The position numbers and the translations under genes were made by a program. The notes beneath the pieces are model-generated. The model was not told the DNA's origin, searched no databases, and worked only from the letters and a program-made list of their open reading frames with translations. A stretch of 41,446 nt of DNA, from the NCBI GenBank assembly GCA_021820965.1, contig JAKACZ010000041.1, positions 1 to 41,446 of the forward strand, read 5' to 3'. Positions 32,979 through 40,538 of the stretch are shown here, one piece after another (position 1 is the first letter of the stretch; every line of letters starts with the position of its first letter). Source of the stretch: Bacillota bacterium (GTDB lineage: Bacteria > Bacillota > Sulfobacillia > Sulfobacillales > Sulfobacillaceae).

Positions 32979-33956
32979 ATGGCACAAGGGATTTTAGTGG
33001 TGGTTAACCAAGAGGGCGGTCGGCTTCGTCGCGTCGCTTATGAAATGTTGTCCTTGGCTCAGAGTCTGGTACCGGGGGCGGTCACCGCATTGACCTTTGG
33101 TGAGGGGGCCGAAGCCGTTCGTGACAACCTAGGCCGATATGGAGCCGACCGTGTAGTGTTGCTGACGGAGTCTCCGTATCACCGCTATAGTTCGGACGGA
33201 TTTGCCCAAGCGGTAAAGCATGTGGTGGAGACCATCGACCCGGAGGCCTTATTTTTCCCGGCTACGGCCTGGGGTCGCGATTTAGCGCCTCGGGTGGCGG
33301 GATTGATCGGGGCGGGTCTGGCCAGCGACTGCACTGAGGTATTTCGGCGAGAGGACGGGCGCCTGGGTGCGGTTCGCCCCATCTACGCCGGGAAGGCGTA
33401 CGCGCGGGTGGCAATCGACTCGTCGCGACAGATGTTCTCGCTTCGGCCCAATATCCAGCCGGTGAGGGAAAGTGGGCGGGCCGCCGAGGTCGTGGCCATC
33501 AATCCGGGTCTTGACAGTGGAACATTTCAAGCGGTGGTGACTGAGGTTCAGCAGAGTCAGGGTGAAAAGCAGGAATTAACCGAAGCCGACATTATCGTAT
33601 CGGGCGGCCGTGGGATTAAAGCTCCAGAAAACTTCAAGGTGTTGGAAGACCTGGCAGATGCGCTGGGCGCGGCGCTCGGTTCTTCGCGTCCAGTGGCCGA
33701 TGAGGGCTGGGTGCCCCACTCCTATCACATCGGCCAAACCGGGAAAGTGGTAAGCCCCACCGTTTACGTTGCGGTCGGCATTTCCGGGGCGATTCAGCAC
33801 TTGGCCGGTATCTCCGGTTCCAAGTATATTGTCGCCATCAACAGTGATCCTGATGCACCGATTTTCAAAGCGGCCAATTACGGTATTGTCGGGGATTTGT
33901 TCCAGGTGGTACCGGCCTTGGCGGAGGCGGTCCGTGAGGTGAAAAAGGACGCATAG
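32979..33956 (+). CDS. etfA: electron transfer flavoprotein alpha subunit
   Basis: 325 aa. The N-terminal domain starts MAQGILVVVNQEGGRLRRVA. The C-terminal FAD domain has DIIVSGGRGIKAPENFKVL, then GWVPHSYHIGQTGKVVSPTV, YVAVGISGAIQHLAGI and INSDPDAPIFKAANYGIVGD, all classical ETF-alpha signatures. ATG 32979 follows AAGGAGG (32963-32969), 13 bp after etfB ends. A longer in-frame reading from 32901 overlaps etfB and is spurious. A terminator lies just downstream. Confidence 0.95.
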   Translation: MAQGILVVVNQEGGRLRRVAYEMLSLAQSLVPGAVTALTFGEGAEAVRDNLGRYGADRVVLLTESPYHRYSSDGFAQAVKHVVETIDPEALFFPATAWGRDLAPRVAGLIGAGLASDCTEVFRREDGRLGAVRPIYAGKAYARVAIDSSRQMFSLRPNIQPVRESGRAAEVVAINPGLDSGTFQAVVTEVQQSQGEKQELTEADIIVSGGRGIKAPENFKVLEDLADALGAALGSSRPVADEGWVPHSYHIGQTGKVVSPTVYVAVGISGAIQHLAGISGSKYIVAINSDPDAPIFKAANYGIVGDLFQVVPALAEAVREVKKDA

Positions 33957-33974
33957 AGCAACGAGCTCTGGATC

Positions 33975-34005
33975 GAGGCGGTTCCGTCCGGAACCGTCTC
34001 TTTTT
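33975..34005 (+). terminator. intrinsic terminator after etfA
   Basis: GAGGCGGTTCC (33975-33985) pairs with GGAACCGTCTC (33990-34000), 11 bp with one G-T pair and a 4-nt loop, then five T. It closes the selA-etfB-etfA unit. Confidence 0.88.
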
Positions 34006-34065
34006 CGCATAATTGGACAGGACGGACATAGGGTAGGGTGAGACTACAAGGGGAGGCATATCTCT

Positions 34066-35085
34066 GTGAAGCGCCCGGTGACGCTCCTGTTCCTGTTAGT
34101 ATTTGCGGCCGTTCAAATCTACTTCGCCAAAGTTCCACTGTCCCATCAGGTGCAAGGCTCTAGCTGGATTGAGGTGAGCCCCGAGGCGGGCGGTATGGTC
34201 GAGCGTGAGGGCCAGTACTATTTGGTAACGCCAACCTCCACCTACCGTTTGACTGCCAACCAGGTTCACATCACCGCCAACAAAAAGCCGATGCGGTGGG
34301 TGGATGTGCCTGAACCGTCTGGAGCCGGAGTCTGGAAACTGGCAGTCGGGCCGGGAGCGCTACCGTTGGTCGGGATCGGCGGCCCAGTTTATCCTTCTCC
34401 CGACGGCCGCTCCATCATTTGGGTTGACTCAACCACCCATATCGGCTATGTCAGTTTGACCGGAGCGCCCGGTATGCAGCCCTTATCCAGGAAAATGGGC
34501 AGGTTAAACCAGGTATTGTGGGCGCCGGATAGCCAAGCTGTGGGCCTGGTCGGAGTCGGCCCTCAGGGCGAGGGAGCGTATGTATGGGATCGTGACGGCA
34601 ATGTGAGCGCGGTCGCGCTCCCTTCAGCTGGCCTCACCATTACCGGCCTTGGTTTTTCACAAAATAATCAGCTGCTGGCCAAACTCAATGATGGGCGGGT
34701 GCTGATGCAAGGGCGGGGCATCATCGCACTGCCAGCGATGTCGCCCTTATTTTTGGCAAAAGACCATGCCGACATTCTTGGTGAGACAGCGAACCAAGTC
34801 ATTTTTTGGCGAAACGGAACGAAACTTGGCATAGACCGGCCCGATCTGAAATGGATTGGTCGGCCGGCTTTTTCTGTCGATGGTGAGGCTGCAGCCATAT
34901 TAAGCAAGGGCATGGGCGGTGAATGGCGTCTTTTGACTTACGGCAACCACGAACATCTCGAGATTTCACTGCCGTACCCACATACCACGTATCATTTGCT
35001 AGGATTTCTCGGAAGCCATTGGATCGTGATCACGGTGCCGTCGGGGCCGCATACGGGCACGTATGCCTGGTGGATTCAGGGTTGA
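34066..35085 (+). CDS. membrane-anchored beta-propeller protein, unknown function
   Basis: 339 aa. An N-terminal hydrophobic segment (about residues 4-21, VTLLFLLVFAAVQIYFA) with KR before it is a signal anchor; no lipobox. The rest is strand-rich with WD/TolB-like turns: YPSPDGRSIIWVDS, VLWAPDSQAVGLVG, YVWDRDGNVSAVALP, LGFSQNNQLLAKLND and AFSVDGEAAAILSKG, about six blades. GTG 34066 follows AGGGGAGG by 9 nt. It stands alone between the ETF terminator and the tRNA promoter. The likely location is the outer face of the membrane; the role is not readable. Confidence 0.65.
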   Translation: MKRPVTLLFLLVFAAVQIYFAKVPLSHQVQGSSWIEVSPEAGGMVEREGQYYLVTPTSTYRLTANQVHITANKKPMRWVDVPEPSGAGVWKLAVGPGALPLVGIGGPVYPSPDGRSIIWVDSTTHIGYVSLTGAPGMQPLSRKMGRLNQVLWAPDSQAVGLVGVGPQGEGAYVWDRDGNVSAVALPSAGLTITGLGFSQNNQLLAKLNDGRVLMQGRGIIALPAMSPLFLAKDHADILGETANQVIFWRNGTKLGIDRPDLKWIGRPAFSVDGEAAAILSKGMGGEWRLLTYGNHEHLEISLPYPHTTYHLLGFLGSHWIVITVPSGPHTGTYAWWIQG

Positions 35086-35186
35086 CAACCCGTGGCCATT
35101 TTGCCCATCATTTTGTACACTTCTCAAGCGATCGACTTCGTGTTATGATTCTAGTTGTGGCCCATGCGAGGCGGCCTTTGTTTCCA

Positions 35187-35215
35187 TTGACAGTGATCTC
35201 AAAACTCGTTAGACT
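35187..35215 (+). promoter_or_regulatory. promoter for tRNA-Val/tRNA-Phe
   Basis: A perfect -35 TTGACA (35187-35192), 17-bp spacer, and -10 TAGACT (35210-35215). Transcription should begin near 35222, 11 bp before tRNA-Val. Confidence 0.8.
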
Positions 35216-35232
35216 AAATGGCGAAATTTTTT

Positions 35233-35307
35233 GGGCGGATAGCTCAGTGGTAGAGCACCTGCCTTACAAGCAGGGGGTCACAGGTTCGAACCCTGTTTCG
35301 CCCACCA
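35233..35307 (+). tRNA. tRNA-Val (anticodon TAC)
   Basis: 75 nt including an encoded CCA. The acceptor stem GGGCGGA pairs with TTTCGCCC's last seven bases with one G-T. D arm GCTCAGTGGTAGAGC, anticodon stem CCTGC/GCAGG around CTTACAA (anticodon TAC), and T arm with GGTTCGAACCC are all intact. First of two tRNAs in one transcript. Confidence 0.97.
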
Positions 35308-35354
35308 TGATATTTCATGTCTGGTGGAAACAGGCGAGATTGTCGGCAGCACAC

Positions 35355-35431
<77 letters not shown>

Positions 35432-35437
35432 ACTTTT

Positions 35438-35462
35438 CTCCCCGCTCCGTGGGGGGAGTTTT
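35438..35462 (+). terminator. terminator after tRNA-Phe
   Basis: CTCCCC (35438-35443) and GGGGAG (35453-35458) form the stem, followed by four T. It lies inside the island, so it was supplied by the incoming element; the original terminator is probably the one at 38769-38793. Confidence 0.75.
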
Positions 35463-35613
35463 GCTGTGTACGGCTGATACGTGATGCCGGGAAACGGCGT
35501 CGTTGTGCGATTTCCGGCCAGGCCGCAAAGGAGACCTCGGTGGAGAACGTCCACCTCGATGGTGACTGGCCACAGTGACATGCTGTCCGATGTGACACGA
35601 GGATCGATTACCC

Positions 35614-35661
35614 CGTCACCACGAGGCGTCACCACAAGAGGAAGGATTGCTGCCCTCGTGG
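35614..35661. repeat. CGTCACCAC direct repeats and inverted copy near attL
   Basis: CGTCACCACGAGG (35614-35626) runs straight into GGCGTCACCACAAGAGG (35625-35641), and an inverted CCTCGTGG follows at 35654-35661. The same motif recurs at 38575-38596, 38824-38838 and 38923-38937. About 180 bp inside attL, it is placed like an integrase arm-type site. The remaining sequence from 35462 to 35900 has no supported gene. Confidence 0.5.
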
Positions 35662-35907
35662 TCCCCACACTTACCACGGGGCTGAGCCCATCCGCCCCGG
35701 CTACCAGCAGGCGACAGGTGGGGTTTCGCCGTAGCGACGGCTTTGGAGGATAAGACCGTTGAATCGGGAGGCGTGAGCCGCCTGGCCAAGACCGCACTCT
35801 CGCGAATATGGTGAGCGATGTGCCAAACTTGCCCAGGGGGTCGGGCCTCGTTGCAAGGGCCCTTTCGTGGAAATAAAATCGAGGGCGTCGGTGGAGGCTG
35901 CGTGGCC

Positions 35908-35918
35908 CTTGCTATAAT
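35908..35918 (+). promoter_or_regulatory. extended -10 promoter, CTTGCTATAAT
   Basis: TATAAT at 35913-35918 with TG one base upstream, 60 bp before the antitoxin remnant. No clear -35. The same 11-mer occurs in the tRNA-Asp promoter at 40413-40423. Confidence 0.55.
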
Positions 35919-35978
35919 CAGGGCGGGCTGATTGTTGCGAATTGGGTGCGGAATAGGAGACTGGCAGGGGGTGGAACC

Positions 35979-36252
35979 ATGAAAGACCGGAGCCAGCAAA
36001 TTCTCACGCAGGCGATGACCTTGTCCCCCATGGAGCGGGCCGAATTGGTGGAGGAGTTGTTCGCGCTTTTTGATTTTCAGTCAACGCACGGCTATCGATG
36101 CCGTATGGGGTGCTGAGACTGAAGTGCGGCTAGAGGTTTTTGAGCGAGGCGACATGCAGGCGAGTCCGGCCGAAGAGGTATATCGACGAATTGGCGGCCA
36201 ATCACTTAGTGAGTGTGGCGTTTCTACTGGTGGCCGTGGTCGATCCGTTTAG
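35979..36252 (+). pseudogene. addiction-module antitoxin (TIGR02574-like), frameshifted
   Basis: Frame one from ATG 35979 (AGGGGGTGG upstream) reads ILTQAMTLSPMERAELVEEL, the N-terminus of the short 'putative addiction module component' antitoxins. It runs out of family sense near 36085 and stops at 36116. The C-terminal half continues in a second frame from about 36090: AIDAVWGAETEVRLEVFERG, then DMQASPAEEVYRRI, the W-x-E-x-R-x...G...P-x-EEV ending of that family. A single small indel around 36085-36095 explains both. No RelE/ParE-type toxin frame follows to 36420. Dead antitoxin inside the island. Confidence 0.65.
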
Positions 36253-36423
36253 CAGTGCCGATCTCGACGACCCCGACAATCCACCCCTTGACGATCGGTT
36301 GTGGTTGGAGGCCGTCTTTATTCCTGGTAAGAAGGACAACACAAAGAACGCCGAGCCGTAGTCGATCTCTATCGGATGACGGACGCGATATCCGTCAGGT
36401 CTAAGTTGCCCACTAAATCAAGG

Positions 36424-36912
36424 TTAGGAGAACACAATGCCTAAGTCGCGAAGCATTTGAAACAGCCCAATGTAAGGAATGCTAAAAGCGTCACACACGT
36501 CCGGGATCTTAACCCGCCTCCTGCTCGCAGGATCGGCCCGCGTTTCGTGGCTAACCACCGTTCTCCCGGAAGCCTTAGCGTAGGCAATCACCCAACCATC
36601 CGCAGTGCCGGCGAACACGGTCTTGGCCTCTTCAAGGTAGGCTGCAGACTGAACCCACTGCATGATGTCGCGATACGCCGCGATCACCTGATTATCATCC
36701 GTGCTGACGAAGAGATGGGCGGCGGTATCCTTCACCCATACAGCCAAATCGTCGTGACCTCGCAGCAGCTCGTCTTTGACCCGATCGATGCTGTGGACCG
36801 TGCCACCCATACCGTGCTGGACGAGGCTCGTCCAGAACTTAGGTGCAATATCAAAGGCATAGTAACGATTCTTCGATTCGATCAAAACGTTGGTATCCAA
36901 CACATACCCCAT
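36424..36912 (-). CDS. DUF4411 PIN-like protein
   Basis: 162 aa. It starts MGYVLDTNVLIESKNRYYAFD, a PIN-type N-terminus with the first catalytic Asp. FWTSLVQHG, SIDRVKDELLRG with an acidic pair, and DGWVIAYAKASGRTVVSHE with a further Asp follow. This arrangement is that of DUF4411 (PIN-fold) proteins, usually found next to ImmA/IrrE-XRE genes, as here (4-bp gap, same strand, protease gene first). A ribonuclease toxin is the likely activity; the XRE-protease would be its control partner. That role is inference. Confidence 0.8.
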   Translation of the reverse strand: MGYVLDTNVLIESKNRYYAFDIAPKFWTSLVQHGMGGTVHSIDRVKDELLRGHDDLAVWVKDTAAHLFVSTDDNQVIAAYRDIMQWVQSAAYLEEAKTVFAGTADGWVIAYAKASGRTVVSHETRADPASRRRVKIPDVCDAFSIPYIGLFQMLRDLGIVFS

Positions 36913-36916
36913 GACG

Positions 36917-38059
36917 TTAACGACCCCGGCTCAAGGAATCCATTACTTTGTGGAAGGCTTCTCCGTAAAGTCCCGTCATTCGAAAGGCCTCAAGGTAAGA
37001 AAGTTGCCCCTCACTCGTCGCCCGAGAAACCGCGTCAGCAAACAGTCGCCCGATCCTTAGATTTTGGCTTCGATAGAAGTCCCCTCCGGTCGCCTGGCGC
37101 GAACGTCCGGATCGGTTCTGCTCATAGGTCCGGTAAAATTGCAGGAACGCTTCGTGATCCCACAGTCCTAACTCCAGGGCACGCCGGGCTATGACGATCC
37201 GGCTGGCCTTATAGCGGCGCGCCAAGGTCGATAGGCGGTGGTCGGGTTCGGTCTGCACCCAGATATGGCGCAGGTCATCTTGCGGCACTAAAAACTCGGC
37301 TGCAGCCTGGTTACAAGCGCGTTCTACGAGATCGTCCGCCGGCCTCAACTCTCGCAAATCAAAGACGCCACTCTGCCCGAATAGGAGATGCACCGCCTCA
37401 TGCGCGAGCGTGAATATCTGAGCAGCCAGTGCGTCAGCCCCGTTTACAAAAACTAAGGGGGCGACGTCATCCACTAGCACAAAGCCTCGGAACTCGTTGG
37501 GGTCCAAGACACGATGGGTGTTGTTACCAACCACTCCGTTGACGACCACCATTACGCCGACACGTTCCAACGCGCGGCAAAGGACCCGTCGGGCGGCTGT
37601 GACATCGCTTTCAGATGCTGCCCACCCAGGGGAAAGACTCAGCAGTTGGCGCATTGCGGCCACAACCATTGGGGTGGGGGTCCCAGTGTCCAGCGTCCTG
37701 ACGTAACCGAGCGGCTCTCGGTCCTCCTCAATCCAATAGTCCCGGACCCAACCCTGCCGGATTTCCATCATTTGAACCGTCTCGATCAGGTCAGCGCTTG
37801 GACGGTTCGGTGTTGGTCCGGTTACGGTGCGGAAAAACGGAATGGGCAGGCGATCTTCGGGAGGTTTATCCAAAAACAAGAAGCCTAACGGAGTGTGGGT
37901 AGTCTTTGCAAAGTCCTCCAATTGGCGGAGGGTGGGCATGGCTGTGCCTTGTTCCCACTCTGGAAGCTTGGGAAACCGCTCGGTAATCGTCGTACGGTCC
38001 TGTCCAGCCCGGTCGATCGCCCATTGAAGAATAGCCGACCTGACGGGCACCCTAGCCAT
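36917..38059 (-). CDS. XRE-type regulator with ImmA/IrrE metallopeptidase domain
   Basis: 380 aa. The N-terminal helix-turn-helix (about 10-65) reads FPKLPEWEQGTAMPTLRQLEDFAKTTHTPLG-like, followed by FLFLDKPPEDRLPIPFFRT, typical of COG2856 proteins. The peptidase core has FTLAHEAVHLLFGQSG with the HEAVH (HExxH) zinc motif near 215 and ERACNQAAAEFLVP with the third-ligand region. ATG 38059 follows GAGGAGGG. Such proteins cleave repressors or antitoxins (ImmA with ImmR). Here DNA-binding and protease parts are fused and paired with a PIN-like gene, consistent with a toxin-antitoxin or phage-defence module. Confidence 0.88.
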   Translation of the reverse strand: MARVPVRSAILQWAIDRAGQDRTTITERFPKLPEWEQGTAMPTLRQLEDFAKTTHTPLGFLFLDKPPEDRLPIPFFRTVTGPTPNRPSADLIETVQMMEIRQGWVRDYWIEEDREPLGYVRTLDTGTPTPMVVAAMRQLLSLSPGWAASESDVTAARRVLCRALERVGVMVVVNGVVGNNTHRVLDPNEFRGFVLVDDVAPLVFVNGADALAAQIFTLAHEAVHLLFGQSGVFDLRELRPADDLVERACNQAAAEFLVPQDDLRHIWVQTEPDHRLSTLARRYKASRIVIARRALELGLWDHEAFLQFYRTYEQNRSGRSRQATGGDFYRSQNLRIGRLFADAVSRATSEGQLSYLEAFRMTGLYGEAFHKVMDSLSRGR

Positions 38060-38221
38060 GTTGTCCCTCCTCTCATGCGACTAAGAGTTCCAAGTCTCTC
38101 AACTTCTCGTCCTCGGTTCCATACAACCGCTACCTTAGCTAGGCTAGGGCCCCGCCGTTATCACGACGGACCACCGGGTTTGAATGTTTACGACACAGCC
38201 TCTCGGCAATAGCAAACCCTG

Positions 38222-38467
38222 TCAGTCGACAGACCCTCGTAACCGGAACAGTTGGGCGAGCTCGTCTTCCGTCATTCCGGTCTCCGAAAGCAGTTGCTGA
38301 ACTTTGACTCCAAGCTGCTTCAAGGCACGTTGGGTCTGTTGATGGTCTCGCTGGAGCGGGATGTAAAAGCCCACGACGTTACCGCGATTGCTGACCGCAA
38401 CTGGCTCGGTGCCCGCTAAGTAACGGGTAGCGTGATCTCGAAAATCGCGTACACCCACGACCTTCAT
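38222..38467 (-). CDS. Phd/YefM-type antitoxin, no adjacent toxin
   Basis: 81 aa. VVGVRDFRDHATRYLAGTEP then VAVSNRGNVVGFYIPL is the Phd/YefM DNA-binding and dimerisation fold. The C-terminal tail (TEDELAQLFRLRG), which would wrap a toxin, is short. ATG 38467 follows GAGGTGACC. Downstream on the minus strand there are 160 bp without a gene, then the XRE gene, so no dedicated toxin follows. It may neutralise the DUF4411 PIN or be a leftover. Confidence 0.7.
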   Translation of the reverse strand: MKVVGVRDFRDHATRYLAGTEPVAVSNRGNVVGFYIPLQRDHQQTQRALKQLGVKVQQLLSETGMTEDELAQLFRLRGSVD

Positions 38468-38574
38468 TCGTGGTCACCTCATGGTCACATTCTGCCCCTT
38501 GTACGGGTGAACCGCAATAGTGAATTTAGACGGTACCGGAGGAATGCGGTCGTATGATGCCTTACAACGGCGCC

Positions 38575-38687
38575 CGTCACCACGGCGTCACCAGGAGCGT
38601 CTGGAAATGAGGGTACGGGAGCAACTCCGTGGACACCGAGGATCCCTGAAACCCGCATCAATAGGGGATTCCATGGACACCGGGGAT
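38575..38687. repeat. direct repeats inside attR: CGTCACCA pair and TCCRTGGACACCGRGGAT pair
   Basis: CGTCACCACG and GGCGTCACCAGGAG lie in tandem at 38575-38597. TCCGTGGACACCGAGGAT (38626-38643) and TCCATGGACACCGGGGAT (38670-38687) recur 44 bp apart. A looser copy, TGTGACACGAGGATCG, sits near attL at 35591-35606. Two repeat kinds near both ends are what integrase and excisionase arm sites look like. Confidence 0.5.
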
Positions 38688-38710
38688 ATCATAGAGTGAA
38701 TACCTTAGAT

Positions 38711-38756
38711 CTGAAAATCCTCGTGTCGGCGGTTCGATTCCGCCCTGCGGCACCAC
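38711..38756 (+). repeat. attR-like copy of the tRNA-Phe 3' half
   Basis: 46 bp identical to 35386-35431. Only the anticodon-loop-to-CCA part is present, with no 5' half upstream, so it is not a tRNA gene but the far att site of the island. Confidence 0.92.
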
Positions 38757-38768
38757 TTAAATTTGAAG

Positions 38769-38793
38769 CCCTGCAATGCTTGCAGGGTTTTTT
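38769..38793 (+). terminator. intrinsic terminator, likely original tRNA-Phe terminator
   Basis: CCCTGCA (38769-38775) and TGCAGGG (38781-38787), perfect 7-bp stem with a 5-nt loop, then six T. It directly follows the attR copy, so before integration it would have ended the tRNA-Val/tRNA-Phe transcript. Confidence 0.8.
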
Positions 38794-39732
38794 ATCACAT
38801 GCATTCGGAGGTCGTTTGGGGCTGGCGTCACCACGAGGGAGAACGCAGCATTTGGGCATGGCCGTGCAAAGTCCCGAAAGCCATACGGAGACTAACTTCC
38901 AGGGCCCTCGGCAGAACCTGCCGGCGTCACCAGGAGGAAGCGCGAGGTTAATGACCAAGGCCGGCGGCTCCTGCTAGTACACAATGGCGTTAATCCCGCA
39001 CCACCTACGCGATCAAACTTTCAGTAATTTACCATCAAACGTCCCGGAAGGGCTTAGCCAAAGAGTGCGACATGCGAAGCAAAACTGGCCCGTTTATTTA
39101 GGACACGGGATACTCAACCAGCACTCGATCTGGTTTAACCAGGCACAGTGCTTGGGGGTATAGAGAAAACGGATGGAGTGGCCTTCCATCTCTCAGAACT
39201 TTTTCCGGGTATAGCCATCCGACAATTTGAGAAAGAGCCCCTGGCATAAGGGAAGCCGCACCGGCTGTTCCAGTGACGGTGTGTTTCTTTCAGTGGTTAC
39301 GCATTAACGCCATCGTGTACTAGTGACTTTGTCATGCCTGTGAGGGGCCGTTCGCGGCGAAGTACCGCCCCAATAAGAAAATAAGACGTACCGAGAGGTG
39401 CAAGAGGTAGCGAGTCGATCCGCCAATTCACAGACCACGTGCGATAACATCTCAGGACCGATATTTTGAGCCCCACGGGCATGGCTCGGGACCACCAGTC
39501 AACTCACTGGCGGCAATTAAGGTAATGCCCTGGATTGGCAAGTAGTCCCACCCGAGGCCCCAGAAGACTGCGAAGGAGGTAGCGCGGGCATATGTGGCGG
39601 ATGGGAGCTTCGTGGGCAAGGTTGTGCAGTGACCTCTATTTCAGGCAGAACACGGCACCTCGTGACAACTGGCCCGGTGCACCATATAATTTAGGAAATC
39701 ATGATTAATGAGGCACAAGAGGAGGGGTGCGT
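38794..39732. other. gene-poor stretch past attR with two more CGTCACCA repeats
   Basis: About 940 bp with no supported gene. GGCGTCACCACGAGG (38824-38838) and GGCGTCACCAGGAGG (38923-38937) continue the repeat family outside attR, which hints at an older or tandem insertion. One + frame near 39550-39622 reads AKEVARAYVADGSFVGKVVQ and then stops; it looks protein-like but has no start and no assignable family. Confidence 0.45.
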
Positions 39733-40038
39733 GTGCTGACTAAGTTGACACGGCACGGCCAAATCACCTTACCCAAAGCCGTGCGTGAACGCCTGCACTT
39801 AGTGGAGGGTGATTACATCGACGTGGAGATCAGCGAGGATGACCGCGGGATTGTGCTGCGGCCTCGTAAGATGGTGGCTATAGACCCCGAGCAGGAGTGG
39901 TTTTGGACGCCCGAATGGCAACAGGCCGAACGGGCGGCCGAGGAGGACCTTGCCTCGGGGCGCGTGGTTCATAGTCGGCCGGGAGAGCGGGCGTCCGAAA
40001 CTTTACGGCGCGCAGTGGAAACGGATGCCGATGAATGA
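39733..40038 (+). CDS. AbrB-family antitoxin
   Basis: 101 aa. The N-terminal swapped-hairpin AbrB/MazE-type domain reads TKLTRHGQITLPKAVRERLHLVEGD, then IVLRPRKMVAIDPEQEWFW. The acidic C-terminal tail is suited to binding a toxin. GTG 39733 follows GAGGAGG by 7 nt; GTG 39727 is too close to it. It overlaps the next gene as ATGA, so the pair is translationally coupled, antitoxin first. Confidence 0.85.
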   Translation: MLTKLTRHGQITLPKAVRERLHLVEGDYIDVEISEDDRGIVLRPRKMVAIDPEQEWFWTPEWQQAERAAEEDLASGRVVHSRPGERASETLRRAVETDADE

Positions 40039-40295
40039 CGGTCGAATTTACACGGCGTTTTATTCGTGCCTATGAGCGGCTTCGACGCGAAGAGCAGCAA
40101 GCCATCTTGGAGGCGGTCGATCAGGTGCAATCGGACCGGGATCATCCGAGTCTACGGACCAAGAAGATTCAAGGACGACTAGATATCTGGGAAGTACGGG
40201 CGTCGCGTGACTTGCGGCTGACGTGTCAGTTGGCCCCAGACCACATTGTGTTTGGCGTGTGTGGGCATCACGATGATGTCCTTCGACGACCGTGA
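40035..40295 (+). CDS. RelE/ParE-type toxin (mRNA interferase-like)
   Basis: 86 aa. FTRRFIRAYERLRREEQQAILEAVDQV, SLRTKKIQGRLDIWEVRASRDLRLT and IVFGVCGHHDDVLRRP follow the RelE-superfamily plan: two helices, then a sheet with basic Arg/Lys residues and a final His-Asp turn. In this class the toxin cuts mRNA on the ribosome or inhibits gyrase. Coupling to the AbrB gene makes a toxin-antitoxin module. Confidence 0.82.
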   Translation: MTVEFTRRFIRAYERLRREEQQAILEAVDQVQSDRDHPSLRTKKIQGRLDIWEVRASRDLRLTCQLAPDHIVFGVCGHHDDVLRRP

Positions 40296-40394
40296 CGGAT
40301 TAGGCCTCGACAGACTGGAGTTATTCTCGTGGCGTGTAGACGGCTCAGGCCAATCGTCACCACTCCTGGTGAAGAGATTCTTAGCCAATCGGTC

Positions 40395-40423
40395 TTGTGT
40401 CGCAGCCCGGTACTTGCTATAAT
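40395..40423 (+). promoter_or_regulatory. promoter for tRNA-Asp
   Basis: TTGTGT (40395-40400), 17-bp spacer, TATAAT (40418-40423) with an extended TG. Start expected near 40430, just before the tRNA. Confidence 0.85.
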
Positions 40424-40432
40424 AACCTATAC

Positions 40433-40509
40433 GGTCCCGTCGGTTAGAGGCCTAAGCCGCCGCGTTGTCAGCGCGGAGATCAGGGGTTCGAATCCCCTCG
40501 GGACCGCCA
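40433..40509 (+). tRNA. tRNA-Asp (anticodon GTC)
   Basis: 77 nt with encoded CCA. Acceptor GGTCCCG/CGGGACC, anticodon stem CCGCG/CGCGG around TTGTCAG (GTC), T arm GGGGTTCGAATCCCC. Intact. No duplicated 3' end is seen nearby, so no integration here. Confidence 0.96.
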
Positions 40510-40516
40510 TTTTTAT

Positions 40517-40538
40517 CACACCGTGAGGTGTGTTTTTT
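40517..40538 (+). terminator. intrinsic terminator after tRNA-Asp
   Basis: CACACC (40517-40522) and GGTGTG (40527-40532) with loop GTGA, then six T. Confidence 0.85.

Noticed and set aside
38711..38756. Second tRNA-Phe gene
   Set aside because: Only the 3' half is present; it is the far att copy.
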